NCBI GenBank assembly: GCA_949358305.1 | Contig: OX442314.1 | Span: forward strand, 19,089,060 to 19,153,059 | Direction of reading: 5' to 3' | DNA from: Strigamia acuminata | Taxonomy: Eukaryota; Arthropoda; Chilopoda; Geophilomorpha; Linotaeniidae | Length of the DNA: 64,000 bases | Shown here: piece by piece, positions 25,681 to 39,131 of the stretch | Numbering within the stretch: position 1 is the stretch's first letter | Layout of the letters: each line of letters opens with the position of its first letter | Made by a program: the position numbers and the translations under genes | The notes under the pieces: model-generated | Told to the model about the DNA's origin: nothing | Database searches by the model: none | Seen by the model: the letters and a program-made list of their open reading frames with translations, nothing else

Positions 25681-28600
25681 TGGACTTAATTGACGAAAAA
25701 AAGACATAAAAAGTAAAATTAGTTTAGAAATTGTTCAGGATCTAAATAGCATCATTTTAAAAACACAATTTTGCTATAAAAAAGAATATTAGAAAAATCA
25801 ATATACTAGATGTTGCACTTTTGGCCTTAACGCCTCAATTAAACCAATTATTGCTACAAAATTTCCACCCTAGAGTGAAATAATGTACAAATTAATGAAT
25901 TTATCCTATAAAAATTTACCTGTAATAAAAAATCAAACCCTGAAACTTTTTTTCTCGAAAATGTTAAGCCCGGATTTCTGAAATAAAAAGCAAAATCACG
26001 TATCCACAAAACCAGAAACAATGCGCATTACTACCCATAATTCTTTGCCAGCACTTTCTCCTACAGAGGTATTCATGTATAAAAAAAGAGAACTTAAGAA
26101 CTGAATAGTAAAAAAAAAGGCAAATGGATTTCCACCACAGTGAGCAAAAGTGCAGAAAAAAATCATAGACAAGTTGTGCTATCTTCAAACCCAGTTGTGT
26201 CTAGTGGGGAAAATTATTGACTCAAATAAAATGATGGCCATTAGAAAGCATTAGAGAGCCTCGCACACGGACCAATGGAAAGCCAAGCCGTTTCATTCAG
26301 AATGGGGAGACAAGAGTAGAATGCCAAGCAGGAGCCAAGTGAATCTGTGGACTGTGTAATTTGAATGGCTTATTGACTTAGGCACTGACTTTACCATTTG
26401 CCAACTACTGAACAATGTCGGCTCTTATTGAGTGGAAAGTCCATTGGCAACCACAACTTTTACTTTCACTTCTGAGGCATTAAGCGGCAGACATTTCCAC
26501 GCATTTGTCCTAAAAATCTCAGACCACCAATCATATTTACACATAAAAGCTCCTCATTTGACCAATCTCCTTCTATTGCACATTAAAAGCCTATTTTGCC
26601 ATCCATCAATTTAACTAACTTCTTGATGCATTTCTTATGATTCCACTAAGAGGCCAAGAAGCCATCATCTCATTACAAGTGCACTCACAAGATGGCAATG
26701 TCTTCCTCCTTCCTAACTCACATAATCATTGTTTATGAGTTCCATATTTCAGATTTGATTTGAAGGATGTACGCAAGAAGTCTTAATAGTCTATTCTAAA
26801 CTTGATATGATAATAAAAAGCTAATGTTTGTGTTTGTTGTTTTCCCTGCTGCTTTTATTACATTTTTCTGTTCAAAAGCTTGTTTGTACACAATATTTAT
26901 GAACCAATTAGCCTTGCTCTTAATTTTATACACAATCCTCTATTCCTATTAGCTTAATAGTATTTCACTGTAAATATTAGTCATTTGGATTGACTTTTAA
27001 CAAAAAAAAAAAGTTTCCCAATATAATTTCTTGTTTGCTGTGTTCAAAGGATTTTCCAAGATGGTCAAAAACGCTTAAAAGCACAAGCACTTTTCACCCA
27101 ATTTTTTCCTGTAAAATCCTTACATATGGCTGCCACTTCACCTAATACCTCTATCTTTGTGCACCAGCCAACAAGAAAAGTATGAAAGCAGCTTGGGAGA
27201 TGGCTCTGCACACATTTCTCTCCATTTCACACCAATGGGATTTTTTCCCTTCTTGTTATTAATAAAAAATATATTTAAAAAATAAAAAAAACTTAATATG
27301 CAATATCTACGCGCTCCTTATAAAAAAAATGAAGGAAAAAAAAATCCCAAGCTCAAAAGCAGTAGAAAAATTTGTATTAGCTTTGAGATTATGTCATTAA
27401 ACCAAGTCAAGTGGAAATGATGTTTTTTAAGCAATTTTCCATATTATCTTTTTTTCCAGTTAAAAATAAAACAAAAATCAATGTACAACGCAGTTCAATC
27501 CATGTTTATTCATAAAAATTTGTCTCTTGTGGAAAGTTACAACTGCAAACGAAGTGTGGGGACATAAAGCAAAGGAAAATGACAATTTCCGATCAAATTA
27601 CCAACTAATACACAGAGGCAAAAGTGAAAGAAATTCAATCTGCCTTGCTTGTTATGCCCTCATTACGATGACACCAATGTCTAATCAGGCTCTGAGTAAA
27701 TGCTACTTAAAACCTACAAGCAGCACTCATAAAATCTAAAACTCATGTTCATCTGATGATATCGCCAGCTTTTCTGATTACATTTTCACAATCATCTTCT
27801 ACTTTTATTTTGTTTACCAAGAAAAGACTGGCTTGATATAAATGCCAATTACCCAAACACCACTTCCAGAAACTAATCAAGACCATCCATATTGAAAACC
27901 CACTATGTCCAACAAAAAAAAAATACCACGCGAACTAAGCAATTACAGGAAACACTAAAAAAAAAAACGGGCCAAGACTTGAGTAGAATTTTAAGCTTCT
28001 TTGTTTCTTTTTCTGAAAATTCCTTCAAAGAAAAAAAAGTGTAGAAAAAAGAAGGAAAAAAAACTCCACTGCATTAAACTTTAAAACATTGCAAACGACT
28101 AATCCAAGTCAAATACTGGTTCTTGCCATTACTTTGGATTGTATTAATAAATATTTTTTTTTAATCTTCTAAAGAATTCCAACGATTTAACTATATTTTG
28201 TATTAAAAATTGAAAAATTCTTAAGCCGATAGAAATAAATATGTTATACATGTAAGCCATCTGATTTATTAATGTTATCATTTTAAAATTAACCTGATTT
28301 TCCCCTATAACATACAAAGGTCAAATTAAATATTAAACAGTATTAGAGTATATTTTTCTACCTTGATAAGTGAATTGAATAATATTGATGAAGACTTCCT
28401 CCTAATCCTTTTCAACATCAAAAGAATGCAATTAAACTTTAATCTCAATTAAGCGACATATTAGCTCTGAATCAGAACTTACACAACTTCTGTTACATAA
28501 TTTATCAGATTTATTTTTCATTTATAAATTCAATTTATCTAACATAAAAAAAAATATACCCAGAGCTTAGCTTTAGATAACCTACATTTTTTTTTTTACT

Positions 28601-29585
28601 TACATTATCTTCTTTTTTCCTTTTTTTTTCGAAAAATTTAATTTAAAATTTCAGGAGTGTTTCTACATTGCAAGTAGTTTAAGTTTTTATGGTTAACTTC
28701 TAAGATTACAATCAATAAGTTATGTTTTTTAATTCTCATCTTGTACACGTTCACTTCATTTGCTCTCTTACCATGCCTCTTCTCGACGACGACAGAGGAC
28801 GTTAGAGTAATTACCAAACAGAATTCGTGCTATTTTAGAGCAGTAATTGGATTTTTTTTCTCACTCCTACACTTCAATATGCTAAATTAACTTAGTTATC
28901 TCTTGCATAGCTATAGAAAGGATGTATGGAAAATAAAGATGGTCTTTTTAATTTGATTGTAGCCAAAAGGGGGAGAGAACAGCGAGTGAAAAAAATCTGA
29001 GCAAATTTTTCTTATTGAATGTGATGCTGGCTTTATCATAATATTCAATATCCAAATCGTATTTCTGTGTATTGTGGTTCCCCCATCTAGTGATTCAAAT
29101 GAATTTCAACACTTGCAATTTAAACTTAATGAAATGTAAGCTCATGCATACCTGAAAAGATCTAATAATTTCCATAAGTAAATGCAGTTTCGAAAAACAA
29201 AAATCTATTATTTCGTAACTGCCGCTATCTGTTCTGTAACTTCGCAATACAAATTCGCAATCGTAGGTCACAGTCACAGTCCCCCTTTATTTAAACAAAA
29301 GCTTTGTGAGAATTTGTTTGTTGTATTCATCAAAAGGAACATTTATATATAAAACAGATCCCTGAATGCTAAGACTGACCCCCAGGGGAAGCTATCGCTC
29401 ACTTGTATTCCATTCCTTCAAAAAAGTAAATCTCTTGCGAGTCAAACAGTAAATGAGACCTCACATGTTGAGAAAACGACATCTACTTAGCATTTATCAA
29501 AACGATACAGGTATATCAAGTAACCACAATGTTTTTCCTATCGCAGCTACTGGTTGTGCATCACGTTTTGTCCGATATCAGGATT

Positions 29586-29617
<32 letters not shown>

Positions 29618-31158
29618 TTTAAATAAAAAATAGTAATCCAAATCTCACGTTACAGATGTTCAACAATTTGTCTGATTTTATCTGTACAACTATTTAAACA
29701 CATCATTACGAACATAACATGTTTGAATTAACAACTGCCCTTCCTTATTCGACAATAAATCACTAGAAATTTCTTTAAACGATTGCACTTAAGCAGTTGA
29801 TGATTTACTGAACAAGTATCCACGAGTTTCGAGAAGTGAATCTTTATTTTATCTCCGGCTGAAATCATAAAAGTATCACGAGCCCGAATTCCTTACATCC
29901 ATCAAATGTAAATAATTCGCCCTAAAAACCTATCCATAAATCGAATTGTTGTCTAAGCAAATAATAATGAATCCTTTGCTTTCCTCCTAATTACACCATG
30001 TTTTCATTTCAGCCTCGGGAGAGAACATTCCTTAATTCCATTAGCAGTCCATGACAAAAGAATGATTCATTGGGTATAAATTCTAGTGAAAAGTATTTAA
30101 AAAAAAAACCACATTCTCATCCCCAATTTCAATTTCTTGCGCAACTTGAGCGCAAATTCACTGACAAAAGACGGTAATCTAATTAGCACAAGTCTATTAA
30201 AAATTATGGACGAATTTGTAGTGCAATTTGACACATTTGAATTGCATGAGAAGCAAAAGTAGGGGGAAAAAAACTTCGATTTTATAATTTAATAATGCAC
30301 GTTTAATCTCATGGGTAAAATTCATTGCTTGAGATAACTGATACAGAAAGGGTGTTTCTAAGATAATCACTTTCTTCTTTCTCCAAACCCACTTTAATTA
30401 TGCAGTAAGGAAGCAGCACGTAGTGATAAAATAAAATCCAACATATAAATCTTTTAGAATAAATACATCAATCTCAATTTTACATTTTCAACCACTAAAC
30501 ATAATTTTTAAAATTCCTTCAAACAAGTCTAATCCAAAATCGTTGTATTCTTTGACTGTCAGACGCTATTCAAAAAGTTTCGAATGGGAAAGAAAAAAAA
30601 ATCTTCTAAATCATTCATTTATATTCACCATTTCTTTTCTTTGCATTCAACGCTTTTTTTTCCAATCTTAAAACTCTTCACCTTACATTTCCTGCGAATG
30701 CATTGTATTCCAAGCACGTTTGCTCACTTGGATTAGACTTTATTTGCATCAGTGCTCAACCAGACATATCAGCAGATTATTCCACTCAGTTGCTCTCAAA
30801 GTTGCCGACACTGAATTGACTTGGAAATAAAAGCCCAGTGTCATTTTGATGAGAGAAAAGAAAAGAAAAGAAATACTCTTCAATTAAACACACTATTCAA
30901 GTTAGATGGAAAGGTGGTAAATACGACAAAAAATATACAGCACTCAGCACTCGCTACGTAAACTATAAATTAGCATTTACTTTTTTGCTCTATGCACAAT
31001 GTGCGATCATTTCAAGTGACAAATATTGCCAGCAACAGCGATTAAGCAATTGTTCAGTCAACTTTGAAGCTTTCACCGTTCCAATAATAAAGCAGTTTAT
31101 AAAAGTCGAAAACAAGCAGATCCAAGAAAACTATTCATACAAATTAAACAGAAACGTG
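25681..31158. other. Gene desert with complex island at 26.2-26.7 kb
   Basis: No gene was recognised. From about 26220 to 26720 composition is more balanced, and an AAGATGGC (YY1/Pho-like) site sits at 26689-26696. The rest is AT-rich with frequent A and T runs. A (AAAAG)n tract lies near 30848-30871. An 11-base resemblance to miR-137 near 30318 lacks a precursor-like hairpin. Confidence 0.5.
29584..29621 (+). repeat. (TTTC)n microsatellite
   Basis: About nine uninterrupted TTTC units followed by a T run. This is the clearest tetranucleotide microsatellite in the window. Confidence 0.95.
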
Positions 31159-31186
31159 GAATTAAATATTCATAAATATTTAATTC
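31159..31186. repeat. 28-bp AT-rich hairpin
   Basis: Arms GAATTAAATATT and AATATTTAATTC are perfectly complementary over 12 bases around a CATA loop. Both arms carry TTAA/ATTA homeodomain-like words. In DNA this AT-rich, such hairpins arise by chance fairly often. Confidence 0.5.
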
Positions 31187-31951
31187 AAACAAAAATATCA
31201 TTTTATTAAAAGCAACAAGAAAACGTGTATTGATTCAGCAAAACCAACATATGCACACTGGCATCACAATATGGCTTGTAGAAGCTCAGCTTAAATATAG
31301 ATCCAAAATGGTGACCCAAGAGGCCACCTAACCCTTTATGCACTGGCCAGATTTATGTATACAGCGAGAGTAAACAGACACAAACAAATTTGCTTGCAGG
31401 AATTATATCTCAAGACCGGCTTAGCCCCCTAGAATTCCTTCTACACTAATATCTCAATGTCCACTTCCACAAGGCGCAGCCATTGTGTTCAAAGCATTAA
31501 ATATTATACACTAGACTAAAAGCTTGTTTGTATAAAACAATTGCAGTAAAATGCCCAAATAAATTTATCTTTCATCCGAATAAACTTTTCTACATGCAGT
31601 GCCAGTCGTTTTCGAATGTAATGATGCAAACAAACGGCACCGCCATGCTTTTTACATAAACTTGACAAAATCCCATCCTTAGGGTTCACTACTTGTAATA
31701 AAACACTCGAGAGAGAGAACGAGAATGCGGTCTACAATACCAATAAATCAAACAAAGCAAGCATCTTTCTGCTAATCGTAATCACAAAACACTAACCCTA
31801 ATATTGACGTCTGTAACGCTCCGGTGCGCGCAGTTATAAAGAAAAAAGTATTCTCCAACTTAATAAACAATTCGAAACACCTAATTGCATTAGACCTATT
31901 AAAAACTCCCTTTTTCTCATCAACTTTAGGCCTATTCATTCCAACTGAGTA

Positions 31952-31965
31952 CCACTAGGGGGCTT
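31952..31965 (+). promoter_or_regulatory. CTCF-like core, forward
   Basis: CCACTAGGGGGC is an exact match to the 12-base core CCASYAGRKGGC of the CTCF consensus; the last two positions (TT) differ. It is the best match found in the window. Function is inferred. Confidence 0.3.
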
Positions 31966-32238
31966 TAAGGTTCACAGAACTTTGAATTTAATTCACTTTC
32001 TCTGGTGGATCCCAGGGGTTCGTCTAACATAAAAGAACAAACATACAACTTTACAAAACTATTTTATCACTCGCCTGCCAAGTGACCGCATCTTCCCAAC
32101 TCCGAATATTAAACTCAATTACGCAAAATATGCAAAATAAAAATATAATTTCTTTTAGCACCCTAGCAACCATTATTCCCGGAAATTATTACCGAGAAGA
32201 AAAAAAAATTTTAATCCATCTGAATCACACTTCAGGTA

Positions 32239-32259
32239 TGGCCATTCGGCGAATGGCCA
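32239..32259. repeat. 21-bp perfect odd palindrome, GC-rich
   Basis: Arms TGGCCATTCG and CGAATGGCCA flank a single central G. In a window of about 34% GC, a 10-base perfect arm with six G/C positions is unlikely by chance. The shape fits a binding site for a symmetric protein dimer or the scar of an inverted duplication. No known site was matched. Confidence 0.45.
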
Positions 32260-35200
32260 AATGTTTATGAGAACGAGGGAGTGAGTAAAACCATATAGGC
32301 ATTAATTCATCCCTCTTCCCCCGCCTAGCTCCCATCAAGATGAGGGGGTTATGTCATATATTTCCCTCTGCAGTGTTGATGCCATCCTACTAAGTGTAGG
32401 TTGCAGTGGGATTTGAGCATAAATTTTTCACGGTTTCGCCTAATGGAAGTTAGCATAGATTTCGTCCCAAAGGCCTTTATGTCCAACACACCACAAAATA
32501 AGCGGACCCAAAGGGATAGAAAGCGCCTTGTATTTCATGCAATTAGCTGTAGACGTCCTCGTTTAATGTCAAATCCAATGTGGGGAGGTTACAGAAAAAA
32601 TTGAGATTTATGGCAGCTGTTCAAATATCACCGGTCACTTGTTACGGCTTTAAACACAACTCGTGATTGAGCAAGATAAGATAAATCTGAGCAGCCATTA
32701 TGATTAAATGAGCAAAAAAACAACACTAGAATTCTGAGAACAACACTTGACTTTGTCCAATTTTTATATATTTCGATATTTATTTATTTATGTCTATTTT
32801 TTGAAACTGCATCGTTGAAAAATTGAGTGACACATTATTGATTTGTTTCTGTGGCTTCTGGCACACTATGTTCACATATGCATATGGTTTTGGATAATGA
32901 AATCATTCGCCCACGTGCATTCTTCAATATTATCGTTGCGTCTGCGTGCAAGCTGTTGTCTCACTTGACGAATATTAAGATTGAATATTGAATAGTAATT
33001 ATAATTGAGTAAAAATAGAATTCAAACAAATAAAATTATTTTTTTTAGCTTCAAACGCCACAGCTCATCAGCATCTCAACCATTTTCAATTAATTCAAAA
33101 ACTGCGCCAACAAAAAGCGAAAACTCCAAGCAGCATCATTATCGCAATTCAATATGTTAATTAATTTAACAGCCATCTGTTGACAGTCGTATTCTTTTTC
33201 CCTATCAACTTCTATTACCTTCTCGACTGTACCTATCCCAATGGGTCCTTTCTCATCCCTATGCAAATGATGGAGATAGGGGTTTGGAGAATAGGGGGGA
33301 GTTGAGGGGGACGTACACTGCATCCGAATGATTACCCTTTAATGACATCACTCCCACCCTTCCGGAAGAGATTTTTACCCCTTCTAGACCAGCGCTTTCT
33401 GCTTCATCACACACATCATTTCAAGACAGAATTAAAGGCATCTGCATAATGAAAAAAATAAGCTCTGCACAAAGATTATGTCATACTCAATTGACAAAAG
33501 TTTATGATGTGTGGCATGATGAGATAAAAAAAATGTGAAAAACTATATTGAATATGATTAAACCTTTTTTCAAGCAACCTTACTTATGAGGCATTCAACA
33601 AGAAAAACTGTTACATTGTTTATTATATAGAAAATCCGAGGGCGAGACGGAAAAATATGAGCAAAATTTTGACTCATACATTTTTCCATTAAAATCAGTC
33701 TTGAAGAAAAAATAAATTTCGAATTAAAAACGATCCCTTATTCCCATAAATAAAACTCTATGATGCATGAGTTAATGGAGTCCATTTGATATTGCCATAA
33801 AAAGTTCAATATCAAAGTGAATTTGCTCATCCGCATTCAAATTTTTAACGAATAGCATGCAATCAGATAATAAAACCTCCCGTCTACTAATACTGTCCAT
33901 TCCATGTTCCAACATGCATCGTATGAATATGCAACAAAAATGCCCCTCAACGCATTACCTTTTATCGAATCCATTAACTTCCTTGACCCGCAATGCCCAT
34001 CCTGCATTAAAACCAAACCCAAAGCCCAAACTTTGTATTCAGCAACCATTTCGAGCAGCACCCAACCATATGGAAATTCACCCTCTCTCTTATTGGTTAG
34101 TGTGGACTTTGAATTCATCCCAAACACCCGTTGGTGACGCGAATAGAGAAAAAACTAGAGAAAGGCCTATTATACTTGCAATGTCCACAACTGATAGGCA
34201 ACCAATTTGAATTTTAACTCGAGACTATTTTCCATGAGAATGATAGGCCTGTGTGCAGGCCACCATGACTTGATAGGGAGACCTTGGGTTTGCCGGCCCA
34301 TGTTCAACTTATTGGCATGCAATAACACCCCTTGGCTTATCGATACGTCTGTCCAACCGAAACCCCCTCTTTACGCCCGCCTTCCCTTTTTAGCCAACCC
34401 ATCATTTTACTACTTTTTTTTTTACTTTTTTTACTTATAATATTTCAGTTTTTGCATGCGTCTGCTTTCTATCAATAATTTCTGGCCCTCGAATATCGGT
34501 ATAGGGTTTAAAATTGGTGCACATGCTCACAAGTTGCAGTACAATGTTTCATCAGTATTGCAACTTAATAAGTCAATATGTAACAAAAAAAGGGTCCTCG
34601 GGCCTGACTCATTCAATGAAACACATGCCCCGACACCATATGTCAAACAAGAGCAGCAAATTTCGTACAAGTACATCGGTTCAATCAGATCTAAACGGCT
34701 TTTTGTCTAAATCAGTTGATGGTGATTCATACTATTGCATATTACGTCACTGGTGCAATGTAAGAAAAAATGATCCGAAAAGGCTTTTAGATCAATTTAT
34801 TTTAATTTTTTTATTAACATAAATTAGTTTTATATACAAAACACACTATCTGTTATTTTCCCCATAAATACACGTGCGCAAAGCGGTAATTCTAGCTTTA
34901 GTTGCATTCGTGCCATTCGAAATTCCAAGATAAAAACACAAGAAAAATGTTGCGCATTGCCATGGTTTATGCTCCTTTCTTTTCTTGATTGCTTTGCCGG
35001 GGTTGTGTGTATCGGGTCAAATATGGACTCACATTTGTCGCAAACAGCAATGTAGACGCAAAAAAAATAAAAATTTCGATCGCACTTTATAACAACATTT
35101 AATGCACGTTGTGATAGAGACAACAACACCTCCAAATAAAATAATAAATAAATAAAAAATAAAATCCTAAGCAAACTTTTGCGCGAGCTGCCGGTGCAAA

Positions 35201-35769
35201 TGTGAAAATAATTGCTTTCTCTCAAACAGGAAACAAAAGCTTAAGAAGTCATATGTGCGCCAACAAAAGAAAAATCTTGCAAATCTCCAACCGCAGAACA
35301 AAGAATTGAAAGGAACCCAAACAAAAGCATATCCCTGAAAAAAAGGGAAAAAAAAACCACACTTGGCACAAAATCGATAGAAATAACGCTTGTCAAACTG
35401 AACGTTTACGTCTAAACTTCCGGAAAAAGACCCCTCGCTCAGGATATGACATCACATCTGATGCAAGCACAGCTCTGTGCCTCCTGTTAAATATATGGTA
35501 ATTCCAAGAAATTGATGAATAAAGCAACTATGTAGCTAGGGATTTTCAATTCAGCCGTCGCTGATTTGGTCAGTATTCAAAGGTATTCAACGCTTTAAAT
35601 TGACAAATTGTCTCGCCCCGACTCATTTTATTCCGTGCTTAATTTCCTTCCCTTGTGTGACAACTAATGCATATACCACACCACGACTTACAAGAAATTA
35701 TATTGATTAAATTTCTTATTTATGTGGAGGTTTGAAAACAAAGAATAAAAAAAACTTGTCTGCCACCAC

Positions 35770-36050
35770 CCAAACAGCGCCTCATGCATTTCATCAATAA
35801 TTAATGATGTCACTCAAAGGACCTAATAGCCAAAGAGTTAATTATAGAATGCAAAGACTTTCCTTGGACACAATGGAGCAGCAAACACTAATTAACCAAC
35901 TCTATGGACATGTTAATTACTTCATTAACAAATTGGCTGCACTGGCCAAGAGGACAAGAGTGTACAAGTGGGGTGTGGTTTTATATGTGATGCGAAGGCA
36001 CAGTAATTCAAAGTGACCATTCTAAGTGTCTTAGGGTTTAACCAACTTCT
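35770..36050. promoter_or_regulatory. Complex island, candidate enhancer
   Basis: Balanced composition with several ATTAATG, TTAATTA and TAATTAC homeodomain-type words. An inverted TTGGC-N7-GCCAA pair (about 35934-35950) resembles an NF-I dyad with a spacer two bases too long. A plus-strand 70-codon open frame spans it without any domain. It is read as a candidate cis-regulatory element from motif density alone. Confidence 0.25.
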
Positions 36051-36189
36051 CTAACGAGTTTGTTTCCAACAAAAAAAATTATTTACCAACTTTGAAGTCT
36101 TCATTTCAAGTCGAGACCTAATTTTAAAAAAAAAAATTTAAAAAAAAGTCGAGTTAAATGTGTTTACATATGTATATGTCAATGCATTC

Positions 36190-36680
36190 ACACTCTGTGA
36201 AGTTTTCTTACATTCCCCCAGACTTTCAGCAGCTTGTCGCAATGACTCATTCACAAGGGAGAAATATAATAACTTCCATTGTCACCTAGTCATCCTACTG
36301 CCAACTTGTGCCCCCTAGCTGTCAATAACCTAACTACACTTGTGATGGCCCTTGCCATTGATAACTTGCATAGCATTCTAGACAGCCATCGATAAGAAGG
36401 GAATTAAATTCTGCCCATAGTTTGAAATTCCATCTCTGGCAGTTCTAATTAAAATATGATCACATGGGACTGACAGCCCACTCCCCCTCGTGCTGACCCA
36501 CCTAGGGTGACAAAAAAAATGCAAGACTACTGGTCATCCATCACAGGATATGTCAAAGGCGCTCTTAGGAACCACTCAAGCATCTAGTCTTGTGCTTTGC
36601 TTTCCCACTTAACTGATCACAAAAATGTTGGACTCCTGGGACAGAGTTGGCAAAGCACTGGATAAGATTGTGGCTTTTCT
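36190..36680. promoter_or_regulatory. Complex island with a reverse CTCF-like core
   Basis: Nearly 500 bases of balanced composition with no long open frame, flanked by A-rich tracts that share the phrase TTTAAAAAAAA-GTCGA (36137-36152 and 36787-36803). The minus strand of 36308-36321 reads CAGCTAGGGGGCAC, a 12/14 match to the CTCF core. Regulatory function is inferred. Confidence 0.25.
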
Positions 36681-37573
36681 TGGCACTAAGACTTGCTTTT
36701 TAATACATATATCAAACAGGGATTTACAAATTTAGTAAATTTTAATTTTTTTATTTAAATTTAAAAAAAAAAATAAAAAAAAAATATTTAAAAAAAAAGT
36801 CGAAAAAACAAACGAAAATCCTACGAGATGAATGAAAGCAATTTAATGATGTTTTTTCTTTGTTACATTTATTTCCAATTGGCTATAAACGCACAAAAGT
36901 GTAAAGATTTCATTCTTTATGAATGTCTTCCCTCGTCTCCCCCAATTTCTTTTAAGAGAAAAGCTTTAAAAATTAAGGTCTCAATTTGAAGAGGACACTA
37001 AATGAAAAGCTCAACTACCATTAGGCCTATCACCGGAATTCAATTGTAGTGTCAACTGACATTTGTCATGTCAGAGTTAAGCGATAAAGCCAGGCGACTT
37101 ACCCTTTTCTCCAAAATTATGACTTCCTGAATTCCACCTCCTCTGAACAAAGCGCCATAAATCAAGCGGAAATGTTGTCAACTCTCACACCGGAAGTGAT
37201 GCAATTACAATTCACAAGGCACTGGTTTAATTTTAAGTGCATAATGACATAAACATCTGATAATTGCTGCATGAGTAGTAATATAGTTTGATGTTGTGGC
37301 CTCAAAGTAATATCACACCACATCAATGATGTTTGACAGGAAATGGCTTAATGTGCAACTTTTCTTTTCTTTTTGATTAACTGTGGAATTTTCCCTACAC
37401 TAACTGCTTTGTCGTTATAAATATGGATTACCTAAGTTGCATAGTAAAGCATTTATTAGATCCATATAAAGGTGGCGATGACACCTTATAAAATATACAA
37501 TTTTCTTTCCGTTCCACAGGCCCACCAGAAAAACCAGAGCATGCGCAGAAGTAATCACATATCAAACATGGAC
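36681..37573. other. AT-rich gene-free stretch
   Basis: A long A-rich tract at about 36760-36810 is followed by ordinary non-coding sequence. No gene was recognised. Confidence 0.5.
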
Positions 37574-37660
37574 TGGCGTGTTCGTAACGTAATCTAGACT
37601 AAACAGCATTTTAAACAACATATTTAAACTGGTTTTTTAAATTGTGTGTCTCGATTTAGT
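37574..37660 (-). repeat. Dispersed repeat, copy B (matches 17001-17092)
   Basis: The reverse complement carries the same ordered blocks as 17001-17092 ('atcgagaca', 'gtttaaata', 'tgttgttta', 'tgctgtttagtcta'). Two GCATGCGCA-containing words flank it (about 37539 and 37680), which may be subterminal parts of the element. Element ends and target duplication are not resolved. Confidence 0.6.
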
Positions 37661-38940
37661 CTGTTTTCAGTCGCAGAGGGCATGCGCACGACATTTTAAC
37701 AACAAAATGTCTTTAACTAGCTGGATTAAAAAAAAATACTTGTGTTTTAACAATTTTAGTTTAAGTTTAAATTTTGAGTGTAAAAATTTTAACTATTATA
37801 TAAAACTGGCAGCACGAATTACTTATTTATTGGTCACATCATTGGGGTTACAGATTACTTCACTGGGACATCATTTTTGTTTTAAAATTGAAGTAAAACA
37901 CAAAATATTTTAATTTTTGAATGCAGCTACTGCAAGTTAAATATGACTTTATGAATGCTCCTAGTGTACGCTTGGCTGGAAATTGAAAATAAAACAAGCC
38001 TAAATTTTCCATCTCCTTCGTTTCCAATGCCCAAATAGAAGAAGTCCAATATTATCTCCTTTAATGAACAAACCATAAATCCCATGGCATAAAAGCGTCA
38101 TCAGTCACGTTAAACGATGGCTTCACGTTAACTAACTTTTAAGAAACACATTTTTCTTTCAATTCTTACTATTTATGTTTCACTTTACACATTCCCTTCA
38201 CACACAAATCACAACCCCGCGCAAACTACAAGTAATAAATCCAACCCTTTAACACTCGTGCCTTAACAAAATTAAACTTTACACCCTCCGACTCAGTTAA
38301 TCATGCAATTTTTTTCAATGACACAATTGTCACTTTCAATCAACTCAACCCTTAATTTTTTCTTCCCACAATCCCCTTTTCCTCTATTAACCCCCTATGA
38401 CTCAATCTAGCCAATGACTGTTTTTAGGAATGGAAGGGTAAAGCTGAGCTTGGATAATGACCCTTTTTTTTTATTCGCTTCTCACTCTTCATTGACTATT
38501 GTTTTTAAGCTGAGTGAATAAAAAAATGTTATCTCTTCAAGCCAGAACGTGGGGATTAAATCACTTTTTTTTTGTTTTTAATAATACGTCTTTTAGGAAG
38601 GAAGTTTTGGTTAACTGACATTTTTTTCTCCAACATTTTCCCGTCTTTTTGCGATGGGTGAATGATTCATGGGGTGTTATCGTTCCGATTTGTAGCTGCA
38701 CAAAAAAGAAAGGGATCTAGAAGAAATAAATTTTATGTGCTGGATTTTTGCATTTAAAAAGTCATTCCTATTTGAATTATAGGCGCAGCGTTAATAACCG
38801 TTGAAAAACAATAGAATGAATGAAAGGAAAATAAATTTGATTTGATTCATTTAAAAATAATTAAATGATAACAATAGCAGTCTTATTTCTTGTTTTTCCA
38901 ATCACTAGGCACAAAAACCTACATTGTATTAACGCTTGGC
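37661..38940. other. Gene-free stretch upstream of the gag gene
   Basis: AT-rich non-coding sequence with T runs near 38462 and 38563. No long terminal repeat, primer-binding site or gene was recognised before the GC-richer promoter region of the gag gene begins at about 38935. Confidence 0.5.
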
Positions 38941-38973
38941 GCGTCGTGTCAGTAGCACCAGTACAATCGGGCG

Positions 38974-39006
38974 TATAAAAATTACGACCGGGAACTTCCG
39001 GTCAGC
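38974..39006 (+). promoter_or_regulatory. TATA box and initiator-like site of the gag gene
   Basis: TATAAAA at 38974-38980 is followed by GTCAGC around 39001-39006, placing the A of the initiator-like TCAG at 39004. That is 30 bases from the first T of the TATA box, the spacing expected for a Pol II core promoter. The surrounding 38935-39060 is CpG-rich compared with the flanks. The predicted 5' UTR is about 128 bases. The same arrangement could also derive from an LTR promoter. Confidence 0.55.
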
Positions 39007-39131
39007 TTCCACGAGCCTATCAGAAAGGGAAGTAGCATCATCCACTTGGGGTCGGAAGTTAATCTTAACCAATCGAACTTCACAGCTCAGGAGACGAACA
39101 GAACCACGAACTACACCCAACACGAAAAACA

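Larger units (their letters stand above)
31187..35769. other. Gene-free stretch with scattered complex islands
   Basis: No gene was recognised. Islands of balanced composition lie at about 31250-31470, 32280-32720 and 33210-33420. Open frames at 33857-34210 (plus) and 34830-35225 (minus) reach 117 and 131 codons but show no domain, signal peptide or conserved motif. Confidence 0.5.

Noticed and set aside
13189-29096. Additional CTCF-like words near 13190 and 29083
   Set aside because: Each breaks an invariant position of the GGC core, so they were not counted among the CTCF-like sites.
30318-30340. Eleven-base match to miR-137 (ATTGCTTGAGA)
   Set aside because: The flanks do not form a precursor-like hairpin and the rest of the mature sequence does not match.
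34830-35225. 131-codon minus-strand open frame
   Set aside because: No domain or conserved motif. The cysteine and hydrophobic content looks random and no gene signals surround it.
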